Below, piece by piece: positions 1 to 6,492 of a stretch of 7,414 bases of DNA; the first letter of the stretch is position 1; each line of letters starts with the position of its first letter. A program made the translations under genes and the position numbers. A model generated the notes under the pieces. That model had not been told where the DNA came from. It did no database searches and saw nothing but the letters and a program-made list of their open reading frames with translations. Source of the stretch: Candidatus Rokuibacteriota bacterium (GTDB lineage Bacteria; Methylomirabilota; Methylomirabilia; Rokubacteriales; CSP1-6); assembly GCA_016179165.1 (NCBI GenBank), contig JACORX010000046.1:1-7414 (forward strand). Reading direction: 5' to 3'.

Positions 1-818
1 ACCAGCGACTCGGCGAAGTTGAGGCACTTCTCGTAGGCCGCGGGCGTGTCGACGAGAAACTCCTCGATGTCCGGAGAAAAGAGATCCCGAACAACGCGGA
101 AGGTCAGGTCCATCTCCGCGTGCAGGAGCGACGGCGCGGGTGCCGACTCGAAGCGGCTCTGCACCTGGTCCCACAACCGCGTCAGGAACTGGATGTCGGC
201 GGTCAGCTCCTCGGCAGGCTTGCCTTCGGCGACCGTGCGGACGATGAACCCGCCGGGCGGCGGGGGCAGACCCTTGACGATCCCCCGCAGGCGGTCGCGC
301 TCCGCGTCGTCCCGGATGCGGCGCGAGACGCCGACGTGGCCGCTCTGCGGCATATAGACGATGTAGCGCCCGGGGATGGAAACGAAAGAAGTGATCCGGG
401 CACCCTTCGTGCCGAGCGATTCCTTGGAGACCTGGACGAGCACTTCCTGGCCCTTCCGCAGGACCTCCTCGATGGGCGCCACGGCGTCACGCCTGTGCTC
501 GGGCTCGCCCTCTCGCTCGCCGTCACCGTCGTCGAGATCGGGCACGTCCTCATCGGCGTCGGGTGGAATTGCGCCGGGATTCTCGCCGCGGTCCGCCGTG
601 TAGTCGCCGGCGTAGAGGAAGGCGTCCTTCTGGAGGCCGATGTCCACGAACGCGGCCTGCATACCGGGCAGGACGTTGGTGACCACGCCCTTGTAGATGT
701 TGCCGACGATGGAGCGGCGGCCGGCGCGCTCCACGTACAGCTCGACGAGCTGCGGTCCATCCTGCACGGCGAGACGCGTTTCCGTCACGCCGGCGTTGAC
801 AACGATACGCTTTCCCAC
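1..818 (-). CDS. rng: Ribonuclease G (RNase E/G family), 5' portion, cut by left window edge
   Basis: Endoribonuclease that cleaves single-stranded, AU-rich RNA; in E. coli it matures the 16S rRNA 5' end and takes part in mRNA decay in the cytoplasm. The 272 complete residues visible align by eye with E. coli RNase G from its first residues: the N-terminal strand (VVNAGVTETRLAV), then an S1 RNA-binding domain at about 36-132 beginning IVGNIYKGVVTNVLPGMQAA, FVDIGL at 58-63, LGTKGAR at 135-141 (5' sensor/RNase H-like region) and the segment YMPQSGHVGVSRRI at about 155-168. The GTG start at 818 matches the family N-terminus, with a weak GGGGA 8 nt upstream. An acidic insertion of about 35-40 residues (about 74-113) interrupts the S1 domain. 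The catalytic aspartates and the zinc-link cysteines lie beyond the edge, so activity cannot be judged. It is last in the visible rod operon, 70 nt after rodA with no terminator between them, so it is probably co-transcribed. Confidence 0.93.
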   Translation of the reverse strand, partial: MGKRIVVNAGVTETRLAVQDGPQLVELYVERAGRRSIVGNIYKGVVTNVLPGMQAAFVDIGLQKDAFLYAGDYTADRGENPGAIPPDADEDVPDLDDGDGEREGEPEHRRDAVAPIEEVLRKGQEVLVQVSKESLGTKGARITSFVSIPGRYIVYMPQSGHVGVSRRIRDDAERDRLRGIVKGLPPPPGGFIVRTVAEGKPAEELTADIQFLTRLWDQVQSRFESAPAPSLLHAEMDLTFRVVRDLFSPDIEEFLVDTPAAYEKCLNFAESL

Positions 819-888
819 GGTAGCAGTCCCCAGTTCGGAGGCGTGAGCCCCCGGTGCACGACAGGAGGCCCGCCAGAGGCGGACCCGG

Positions 889-1983
889 TTACTGGAACTG
901 CCGCATTCGAACCGAGAGGAGGAGCCCCAGCGCCATGAACGACACGACCATGGACGATCCGCCGTAGCTCATGAGCGGGAGCGGGATGCCCACGACGGGC
1001 AACAGCCCCGTTACCATGCCCAGGTTGATGAGCGTTTGGGCGGCGAACAGGGCCGTAACGCCCAGGGCGATGATGCGCCCCCGGGCCTCCCGCGTGCCGA
1101 CGGCGATCTCGAAGCCCCGCACGATCAGGACCCCGTACGCCAGAATCAGCACCAGACAGCCGACGAACCCCCACGTCTCGGCAAATACGGCAAAAATGAA
1201 ATCCGTGTGGCGCTCCGGAAGAAAGGCCAGCCGGCTCTGCGTCGCACCGCTGATGCCCTTGCCCAGGAGTTGGCCGGAACCAATGGCGATTTTCGCCTGA
1301 ATCACATTGTACGCCGCCCCGAGTGGATCCCGGAACGGATCGAGGTACACGAAGAGCCGGTCCCGCTGGTACGGCTTCAGCGCGAGCCAGGCCAGCGGCA
1401 TGAGGGCGACGCCCGCCGCCGCCAGCGCGCCCAGGATCCGCAGCCGCACGCCGACGCCGAGCAGCACGGCTCCCAGCACCGGCAGCAGCACGAGCGCCGT
1501 CCCGAGGTCCGGCTGGCGGACGACCAGCGCGAAGGGAACCGCGATGAGGGCGATGATCCACCCGAGTGTTCCCCGAGAAGTCTGCTGGGGCGCGCGGCGC
1601 CACGTCAGCGCCCAGGCGAGCGTCAGGATGAAGATTACCTTGAAGAGCTCGGAGGGCTGGAACGTGAGCGGCCCGAGGTGGATCCAGCGCCGCGCTCCCG
1701 AGACCGTGCGCCCGAGCACGAACACCGTCACGAGCAAGCCCACGCCGAGGAGGTACAGAGCCGGTGCGGCCCTGACGAGGCTCCGGTAGTCGAACGTCAC
1801 GACCGCGAGGAGGGCCATTGCGCCCACGCCCACCCACATGAGCTGGCGCCAGGCGAGTCCTGAGCCGCCGCGCCCGAGCCCGAGGCTCGACAGACACACG
1901 AGGCCCAGCAGGACGATCGCGAACGCGGCGCCCAGCAGCGGCCAGTCCACGTTCTTCAGGAGCCGGCGGTCCACCCGTAACAT
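889..1983 (-). CDS. rodA: RodA, SEDS-family peptidoglycan glycosyltransferase of the elongasome
   Basis: Integral membrane glycosyltransferase that polymerises lipid II into glycan strands during lateral wall growth, in partnership with PBP2. The 364-residue protein is close to the usual RodA length (about 370) and is strongly hydrophobic, with roughly ten membrane segments. SEDS landmarks visible are GRTVSGARRWIHLG at 91-104 followed by FQPSELFK (108-115), RQPDLGTAL at 156-164, the large extracytoplasmic loop with LPERHTDFIFAVFAETWG (255-272) and MSYGGSS at 338-344 near the C-terminus. Asp261 in HTDF corresponds to the essential SEDS aspartate (family knowledge). The ATG start overlaps the mrdA stop by one base (TGATG) and has GGGGA 6 nt upstream, so translation is coupled to PBP2. 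This suits two proteins that act as a complex. The stop is TAA; nothing looks truncated or frameshifted. Confidence 0.97.
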   Translation of the reverse strand: MLRVDRRLLKNVDWPLLGAAFAIVLLGLVCLSSLGLGRGGSGLAWRQLMWVGVGAMALLAVVTFDYRSLVRAAPALYLLGVGLLVTVFVLGRTVSGARRWIHLGPLTFQPSELFKVIFILTLAWALTWRRAPQQTSRGTLGWIIALIAVPFALVVRQPDLGTALVLLPVLGAVLLGVGVRLRILGALAAAGVALMPLAWLALKPYQRDRLFVYLDPFRDPLGAAYNVIQAKIAIGSGQLLGKGISGATQSRLAFLPERHTDFIFAVFAETWGFVGCLVLILAYGVLIVRGFEIAVGTREARGRIIALGVTALFAAQTLINLGMVTGLLPVVGIPLPLMSYGGSSMVVSFMALGLLLSVRMRQFQ

Positions 1984-3794
1984 CAGCCGTCCCCGCCGAG
2001 CGAGACCATCGCGACCTTTTCGAGGAAGATTGCCTGGTAGACCTGCCGCGCGATGGGTGCCGCCACCTGGCCGCCCTTGCCGCCTCGCTCCACCAGGACG
2101 ACCACGACCACCTCGGCGTCGTGCGCGGGCGCGAAGGAGGCAAACCAGGCGTGGTCCTGCCCCTTGGCGCTGCTGCTCTTGGCCACGGTCTGCGCCGTGC
2201 CGGTCTTGCCCGCGACGTCCACGCCGGGGATGCGCGCGGCGGCGCCCGTGCCGCCTTCGTTGACCACGCCCGACAGCGCCTGGCGCAGGAAGGCCCATAC
2301 CACCGGTGAGAGGTCCACGCGCCCCGTCATCTTGCTTGAGGAGGAATAGGCGAACGTCCCGTCCACGCGCTCCACGCGCTGGACGAGTCGCGGGCGCCAG
2401 AGGACGCCGCCGTTGGCGACGGCCGCCATCATCCGGGCCACCTGCATCGGCGTCACGAGCAGCTGCCCTTGGCCGATGGACATGTTGACGGTGTCGCCCG
2501 CCTGCCAGCCTCGGCCGTCGCCGCGGCGCCGACCGTCAAGGAACGGGACCAGCCCGGGCCTCTCGCCGCCCAGGTCTACGCCCGTCGGCGCCCCCAGCCC
2601 GAAGTCCAGGGCGTAGCGGGCGATGGCCGCCGGCCCGACCTTGAGGCCCGACTGGTAAAAGAAGATGTTGCAGGATTGCACGAGCGCAGCGCGCGTGTCG
2701 ACGTGACCGTGACCGCCTTCCTTCCAGTCCTTGAAGGTCCACCGGCCCAGGTGGAACTCACCGTTGCAGTACGTCCGGTCCATGGGCGTCAGCGAGCCCT
2801 CCTGCAGTCCCGCCGCCGCGACGATGACCTTGAAGACGGACCCGGGAGCGTACTGGCTCTGCAGCGCCCGGTTCATCAGCGGCGTGAGCGGGTCACGGAC
2901 AACCTTGAGCCAGTCTTCCTTCTCGAGGTTCCCAGTGAGGCGATCGAGCGCGAACGCGGGGCTCGATGTCAGGGCGAGAACATCGCCGTTGCGCGGATCC
3001 ATGACGACCACGGCGCCCGCACGCCCCGCCATGGCCCGCTCCGCCGCCTCCTGGATCCGCCGGTCCACCGTGGTGATGACCTGGGCGCCCGGGTCGGGCT
3101 CCTCCCGCCGCATGACCTGCACGGGGCGGCCGAGGGCATCCACCTCGATGCGCTCGCCGCCGTCGCGGCCGCGCAGGTACTCGTCGAGCATCCGCTCGAG
3201 CCCGCTCTGGCCGATCATGTCGCCGCGCCGGTAGCGCCCCTGCTTCATCTGCTCGTCGCTCACCTCCCGGACGTAGCCGAGGAGGTGCGCGGCGAACGTG
3301 CTCGTGGGGTAGACGCGCTGGGGCTCGACCTCGACAACGACACCGGGCAGCTCGAGCTTGCGCTCCTCGACCTTGGTGACTTCCTCGAGGGTGAGCCCGC
3401 GCCGCACGCGCACGGGCCGGAAGGACTCGGGCGGGACGCGCTCGAGCGCCTCCTCGAGCTCGCGCATGGGAATCTTGAGCAGCACCGACAACCTCGCCAG
3501 AACCGTGTCGCGGTCGTCCATCTCCCGCGGGATGAGCGACAGGGTGAATGCGGGACGGTTGTCGACGAGAGCGAGACCGTTCCGGTCAAAGAGGATGCCA
3601 CGCGGGGCCGCGACGGGACGGATCCGGATGCGGTTCTTCTCGGACAGCTCCTGGAGCTTGCCGCCCTCGAGCACCTGGAGGTACCAGAGCTGGCCCAGCA
3701 GCCCGACGAAGGCGACGGCGACCGCGGCGGCCAGCGAGAGGACACGACGCCGCCACGCCTCCCGGCGCGCCGTGGACTCGCCGGCTAGGTCCAC
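1983..3794 (-). CDS. mrdA: Penicillin-binding protein 2 (PBP2), elongasome transpeptidase
   Basis: Class B penicillin-binding protein: a periplasmic D,D-transpeptidase, anchored by one N-terminal membrane helix, that cross-links the glycan made by RodA. From the GTG at 3794 it has 603 residues, within the usual size. Order of parts: short basic cytoplasmic tail (REAWRRR), membrane segment about 17-38, dimerisation/pedestal domain starting at RPVAAPRGILFDRNG (59-73), then the transpeptidase domain from about 240. Active-site motifs are intact: SVFK with Ser319 and Lys322, SCN at 374-376 and KTG at 530-532 (AGKTGTAQ). The start is chosen because it places the membrane anchor immediately after a short tail and has a GGCAGG ribosome site 5 nt upstream. 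The reading frame continues upstream to 4214, but only antiparallel to nothing new: it runs across mreD in another frame. It overlaps mreD by 10 nt and rodA by 1 nt. Confidence 0.97.
   Translation of the reverse strand: MDLAGESTARREAWRRRVLSLAAAVAVAFVGLLGQLWYLQVLEGGKLQELSEKNRIRIRPVAAPRGILFDRNGLALVDNRPAFTLSLIPREMDDRDTVLARLSVLLKIPMRELEEALERVPPESFRPVRVRRGLTLEEVTKVEERKLELPGVVVEVEPQRVYPTSTFAAHLLGYVREVSDEQMKQGRYRRGDMIGQSGLERMLDEYLRGRDGGERIEVDALGRPVQVMRREEPDPGAQVITTVDRRIQEAAERAMAGRAGAVVVMDPRNGDVLALTSSPAFALDRLTGNLEKEDWLKVVRDPLTPLMNRALQSQYAPGSVFKVIVAAAGLQEGSLTPMDRTYCNGEFHLGRWTFKDWKEGGHGHVDTRAALVQSCNIFFYQSGLKVGPAAIARYALDFGLGAPTGVDLGGERPGLVPFLDGRRRGDGRGWQAGDTVNMSIGQGQLLVTPMQVARMMAAVANGGVLWRPRLVQRVERVDGTFAYSSSSKMTGRVDLSPVVWAFLRQALSGVVNEGGTGAAARIPGVDVAGKTGTAQTVAKSSSAKGQDHAWFASFAPAHDAEVVVVVLVERGGKGGQVAAPIARQVYQAIFLEKVAMVSLGGDG
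1990..1994 (-). promoter_or_regulatory. Ribosome binding site of rodA inside the mrdA end
   Basis: GGGGA on the minus strand lies 6 nt before the rodA ATG at 1983, within the last codons of mrdA. With the TGATG stop/start overlap, it suggests termination-reinitiation coupling of PBP2 and RodA synthesis. Confidence 0.45.
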
Positions 3795-4279
3795 GTGTGC
3801 CTGCCGCGCAGCGTCTGCGCCAGCTCGACAGCGAGCACGCAGGCCGCGCCGAGGAAACCGTTGTAGAGGGCCTGCGGCAGGATCACGTGGGCGAGAAGCT
3901 CGCCGATCGAGGCCGGGAAGTGGAGAAGCTGCAGCAGTCCGAACCGCACGAGTCCTTCGGCGACGGTCAGGAGCACGAGGCCGGGGATCTGCACCAGCGG
4001 GTGGCCGACCCAGAGCCTTCCGGGCAAGAGGCCCATCGCGAAGCCCGCCAGCGCGCGGGAGAGCGCCTGCACGCCCAGGAGACCGCCGCCCGTCACGTCC
4101 TGGAGGAGCCCGGCCGCGAACCCGACGAGGCAGCCAGCCTCCGGCCCGCGACGAAGCGCGATGAACGCGGTCAGGATAAGCGGCAGATCCGGGGTGACAC
4201 CACCCACGCTCCACGACGGCACGACGCTCGACTGAGCGAGGCTGCCGCCGAAAACCATCAGCAGGAGGGAGAGGCGCAT
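3785..4279 (-). CDS. mreD: MreD, rod shape-determining membrane protein
   Basis: Small polytopic inner-membrane protein of the elongasome that binds MreC and helps control RodA/PBP2. The 164 residues match the family length (about 160-170). The protein is almost entirely hydrophobic, with about five or six membrane segments (first at about 1-20, last at about 135-155), and carries the characteristic polar loop GLLQDVTGGGLLGVQAL near residues 58-74, which resembles the conserved MreD pattern after an early membrane helix. The ATG is only 3 nt after the mreC stop (TGAGGGATG) and the end overlaps mrdA by 10 nt, so it sits in a chain of translationally coupled genes. Sequence conservation in MreD is generally low, so the call rests on size, topology, this loop and position between mreC and mrdA. 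Confidence 0.93.
   Translation of the reverse strand: MRLSLLLMVFGGSLAQSSVVPSWSVGGVTPDLPLILTAFIALRRGPEAGCLVGFAAGLLQDVTGGGLLGVQALSRALAGFAMGLLPGRLWVGHPLVQIPGLVLLTVAEGLVRFGLLQLLHFPASIGELLAHVILPQALYNGFLGAACVLAVELAQTLRGRHTWT
3800..3805 (-). promoter_or_regulatory. Ribosome binding site deciding the mrdA (PBP2) start
   Basis: GGCAGG on the minus strand stands 5 nt before the GTG at 3794 and lies inside the end of mreD. It supports the short PBP2 with its membrane anchor near the N-terminus over any start further upstream in the same open frame. Confidence 0.5.
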
Positions 4280-4282
4280 CCC

Positions 4283-5122
4283 TCAGCCGTCCGGGGTGAA
4301 GAGGCCGGCGATGTCCTGCGTCGACTGGCCCGTGAGCAGCAACACTTCCTCGACCCTTGCTGCGTCCACGGCCGGCGCCAGCACCGCGAAGTGGAAGAGC
4401 GCCGAGCCCTTGTCCTCGATCGCGGTCACGCGCCCGACCGGGATCCCCTTCGGGAAGAGCGTGCCCAGGCCCGAGGTGACAATGAGATCGCCCGGGACGA
4501 CCCCGGCGCCGTCGCGCGCCATGAACTTGAAGCGCACGCCCCCGCCCGGCTCACCCTCGACGAGGCCGGGCGTGCGGGTGCGCTGGACGACGGCGCCCAC
4601 GGTCGAGGCCGGATCGTTGAGGAGCTGGACGATCGAGGCGCCGGATCTCACCTGGGCTACCCGGCCGACCAGACCCGCGGGGACGATGACGGGCATCTGC
4701 TGGGCAACACCGTCGGCGCGGCCGCGGTTGACCGTCAGCGACCGCGCCCAGCCGCCACCCTCGCGGCCGATGATCTCGCCGGTCAGGGTCGCCAGCGGCA
4801 TCCGATCGCGCAGCGCGAGCAGCCGGCGAAGCCGGAGGTTTTCCTGGTCGGTCTCGCGAACCTGCAGCGACTGGACGCGCAAGCGCTCGTTGTCGGCGCG
4901 CAGGGCCATGTTCTCGCTTTGCACGGTCTTCCAGTCCGTGAAGGTGTGCCAGGCGGTGAGGGCGCCGCGGTGGGCGTTGGCGAGCAGGCTCTGGACCGGG
5001 GTAATCGCCAGCGCGACAAGGTCGGCGGCCCGCGTCGGTCCCCCGCCCCGCGTCTGGACCGTCAGCAGGAACAGGGACGTCAGCAGCACCGCGAGGAGCA
5101 GCGCGTATCTGCGAAATCTCAC
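4283..5122 (-). CDS. mreC: MreC, rod shape-determining protein
   Basis: Bitopic periplasmic scaffold that links cytoplasmic MreB to PBP2 and activates wall elongation. From the GTG at 5122 it has 279 residues, normal for MreC. The parts seen are a short basic N-terminus (VRFRRY), one membrane helix at about 6-23, a helical coiled-coil stretch rich in Glu, Arg and Leu at about 60-105 (QSENMALRADNERLR inside it), then the beta-rich MreC domain: TGEIIGREGGGWARSLTVNRG from 114, GLVGRVAQV at 150-158, LLNDPASTVGAVV at 167-179, and GDLIVTSGLGTLFPKGIPVG at 211-230. Start choice: three in-frame GTG codons lie at 5131, 5128 and 5122. The last is preferred because AGGTGG stands 5 nt before it; the 5131 start would add three residues. 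It follows mreB by about 50 nt and precedes mreD by 3 nt. Confidence 0.96.
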   Translation of the reverse strand: MRFRRYALLLAVLLTSLFLLTVQTRGGGPTRAADLVALAITPVQSLLANAHRGALTAWHTFTDWKTVQSENMALRADNERLRVQSLQVRETDQENLRLRRLLALRDRMPLATLTGEIIGREGGGWARSLTVNRGRADGVAQQMPVIVPAGLVGRVAQVRSGASIVQLLNDPASTVGAVVQRTRTPGLVEGEPGGGVRFKFMARDGAGVVPGDLIVTSGLGTLFPKGIPVGRVTAIEDKGSALFHFAVLAPAVDAARVEEVLLLTGQSTQDIAGLFTPDG

Positions 5123-5127
5123 CGACA

Positions 5128-5133
5128 CCACCT
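5128..5133 (-). promoter_or_regulatory. Ribosome binding site deciding the mreC start
   Basis: On the minus strand AGGTGG lies 5 nt before the GTG at 5122. The two earlier in-frame GTG codons overlap this motif and have no clear Shine-Dalgarno sequence of their own, which favours the shorter MreC. Confidence 0.5.
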
Positions 5134-5173
5134 GCGTCAGCGATCTCCCGACCAGCCGCCCGCGGCAAGCGGG

Positions 5174-6205
5174 CTAGGCGGGGATCGCGACCTTCTTGAG
5201 GAGCTCCAACTCGTCGAGGACCTTGCCGGTGCCGAGCGCGACGCACAACAGCGGGTCATCGCCTACGGTGATCGGCAGGTCCGTTTCCTGTCGCAGCAGG
5301 AGGTCGAGACCGCGCAAGAGCGCCCCTCCCCCCGTGAGCACGATGCCTTTGTCCACGATGTCGGCGGCGAGCTCGGGCGGCGTCCGCTCGAGGCAGGTGC
5401 GCACCGTGTCCACGATCGACATGACGGGCTCCCGCAGCGCCTCGCGAATTTCCTCGTCGGTAACGACGATGGTCTTCGGGATGCCGTCGATAAGGTCGCG
5501 GCCCTTGACCTCCATGGTGGCGCGCTCGCCCGCCATCGGGTAGGCCGACCCGAGCTTGATCTTGATCTCCTCCGCGCGACGCTCGCCGACGAGAAGGTTG
5601 TAGTGCTTCTTGATGTACTGCACGATCGCTTCGTCCATCTCGTCTCCGGCGATACGCACGGACTTCGAAATCACGATGCCGGACAGCGAGATGACGGCGA
5701 CTTCGGTCGTGCCGCCGCCCATGTCCACGATCATGTTGCCGCCGGGCTCCTGGATCGGCAGCCCCGCGCCGATCGCGGCGGCCATCGGCTCCTCGATCAG
5801 GTAGACCTCGCGCGCCCCCGCCTGCATCGCCGAATCCCGGACCGCGCGCTTCTCGACCTGCGTGATGCCCGACGGCACGCCGATGACGATGCGCGGGTGC
5901 ACGAGCGTGCGCCGCCGGTGCACCTTGCTGATGAAATAGTGGAGCATCTTCTCCGTCACGTCGAAGTCGGCGATGACCCCGTCCTTGAGCGGGCGGATGG
6001 CCAGGATGTTGCCGGGCGTGCGCCCCATCATCGCCTTGGCTTCGTGCCCCACGGCGAGCACCGAGTGATCCGCCTGGTGGATGGCGACGATCGAGGGCTC
6101 GTTCATGACGATGCCCTCGCCGCGGACATACACGAGGGTGTTCGCCGTGCCCAGGTCGATGGCGAGGTCGTTGGAGAAGAGACCGGCGAGGAAACTCAGC
6201 AACAT
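5174..6205 (-). CDS. mreB: MreB, bacterial actin-like rod shape-determining protein
   Basis: Actin-fold ATPase that forms antiparallel filaments on the inner face of the membrane and guides the elongation machinery. The 343 residues match the family (about 345). It starts with a short amphipathic membrane-binding segment (MLLSFLAGLFS). Next comes the phosphate-1 loop DLAIDLGTANTLVYV (13-27), the segment GVPSGITQVEKRAVRDSA (109-126), EEPMAAAIGAGLPI (138-151), the phosphate-2 loop DMGGGTTEVAVIS (161-173) and the adenosine motif VLTGGGALLRGLD (289-301), all intact. The ATG at 6205 is chosen because it gives the standard N-terminus and has GGGAG 9 nt upstream; the frame stays open to 6271, but that extension lacks family similarity. 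It is the first gene of the mre-mrd operon, about 50 nt before mreC, and faces away from the plus-strand gene to its right. Confidence 0.99.
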   Translation of the reverse strand: MLLSFLAGLFSNDLAIDLGTANTLVYVRGEGIVMNEPSIVAIHQADHSVLAVGHEAKAMMGRTPGNILAIRPLKDGVIADFDVTEKMLHYFISKVHRRRTLVHPRIVIGVPSGITQVEKRAVRDSAMQAGAREVYLIEEPMAAAIGAGLPIQEPGGNMIVDMGGGTTEVAVISLSGIVISKSVRIAGDEMDEAIVQYIKKHYNLLVGERRAEEIKIKLGSAYPMAGERATMEVKGRDLIDGIPKTIVVTDEEIREALREPVMSIVDTVRTCLERTPPELAADIVDKGIVLTGGGALLRGLDLLLRQETDLPITVGDDPLLCVALGTGKVLDELELLKKVAIPA

Positions 6206-6214
6206 GGCGGTGCG

Positions 6215-6219
6215 CTCCC
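6215..6219 (-). promoter_or_regulatory. Ribosome binding site of mreB
   Basis: GGGAG on the minus strand with a 9-nt spacer to the ATG at 6205. It supports this start over the in-frame start at 6271. Confidence 0.55.
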
Positions 6220-6261
6220 ATCTAGCAGCAACAGGCTCGATCAAAACCCAACGGCTTGGTG

Positions 6262-6291
6262 AGTCTAACACCTCCGGGCGAGCGCCTACAA
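6262..6291 (-). promoter_or_regulatory. Candidate sigma-70 type promoter for the mreB operon
   Basis: Reading on the minus strand, TTGTAG (6291-6286) is followed after 18 nt by TAGACT (6267-6262), giving 3 of 6 and 4 of 6 matches to the E. coli -35 and -10 consensus. The predicted transcript would have a leader of about 50 nt ending in the mreB ribosome site. Position and orientation fit, but the match is modest and the organism's sigma factor preferences are unknown, so this is a candidate only. Confidence 0.33.
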
Positions 6292-6326
6292 GGTTCCTTC
6301 AGTCTTTCCGGGAGGATGGCGGGCAC

Positions 6327-6363
6327 GTACCGGGCCGGCGCTGGGCCCCTTCTGGCCCGGTAC
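6327..6363. repeat. Perfect 10-bp inverted repeat with 17-nt spacer
   Basis: GTACCGGGCC at 6327-6336 is the exact reverse complement of GGCCCGGTAC at 6354-6363. The spacer contains its own palindrome GGGCCC (6343-6348). As RNA it could form a strong GC-rich hairpin on either strand; as DNA it could be a binding site for a dimeric regulator. The nearest T-rich stretch on the plus strand begins about 12 nt after the right arm, and none follows on the minus strand, so it is not a canonical rho-independent terminator. It lies upstream of the candidate mreB promoter and 100-130 nt before the plus-strand gene. Its function is unknown. Confidence 0.6.
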
Positions 6364-6408
6364 CGCAAGCCGTAATCTTTTCGCCTATTTGAGTCCGAGA
6401 ACCCCCGT

Positions 6409-6435
6409 CGGGCCCGGCTGACAGCGCGGGCCCGG
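6409..6435. repeat. Two direct copies of CGGGCCCGG, 18 nt apart
   Basis: The nonamer CGGGCCCGG occurs at 6409-6417 and again at 6427-6435. Its core GGCCCGG is also the arm sequence of the inverted repeat at 6327-6363, making four occurrences (both orientations counted) within about 106 nt. The spacing of 18 nt start to start is a little under two helical turns. It may be an operator array or just GC-rich coincidence; no regulator is identified. Confidence 0.35.
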
Positions 6436-6492
6436 TCGTCGACCACAGCAGGCGCACGGAAAATGTGTCAACATGACGCGATCCTCACGAGC

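Larger units (their letters stand above)
6206..6492. other. Divergent intergenic region between mreB and the plus-strand gene
   Basis: This is a 287-nt stretch between two genes that point away from each other, so it should carry both promoters. It holds the mreB ribosome site and candidate promoter at its left, a perfect 10-bp inverted repeat in the middle, a short AT-richer patch at about 6371-6392, and then GGCCCGG words and a small palindrome (GGTCG-T-CGACC, 6434-6444) close to the plus-strand gene. I found no convincing plus-strand -35/-10 pair. No tRNA, riboswitch or believable small gene was recognised. Confidence 0.7.

Noticed and set aside
870..882. Short hairpin (CCGCC/GGCGG, 3-nt loop) just after the rodA stop
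   Set aside because: It was considered as a terminator between rodA and rng. The 5-bp stem lacks a following T-run, so it does not support a transcript end.
2469..3788. A 439-codon plus-strand open frame antisense to mrdA
   Set aside because: It is a GC-driven shadow of PBP2, whose three active-site motifs are intact on the other strand.
3795..4214. An N-terminal extension of PBP2 up to 4214
   Set aside because: It runs through mreD in another frame, is Arg/Pro/Gly-rich, and would move the membrane anchor far from the N-terminus. The GTG at 3794 with a ribosome site gives the normal PBP2 architecture.
5159..5173. Short hairpin (CCCGC/GCGGG, 5-nt loop) immediately after the mreB stop
   Set aside because: It was considered as a terminator or attenuator between mreB and mreC. 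The stem is only 5 bp and there is no T-run after it on the minus strand, so chance in GC-rich DNA is sufficient.
3548..6262. A 904-codon open frame on the plus strand antisense to mreB, mreC, mreD and part of mrdA
   Set aside because: It lies opposite four confidently identified genes, and its translation is dominated by Arg, Ala, Gly, Asp and Glu with His- and Gln-rich stretches, as expected from the complement of GC-rich coding sequence. It has no recognisable domain.
6316..6375. A 19-codon plus-strand ORF across the inverted repeat, preceded by GGAGG
   Set aside because: The GGAGG abuts the ATG with no spacer, the peptide simply reflects the inverted repeat, and nothing else supports expression.
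6206..6492. tRNA, riboswitch or small RNA gene in the divergent intergenic region
   Set aside because: No cloverleaf, conserved riboswitch core or terminator-ended transcript could be recognised; only the inverted repeat stands out.
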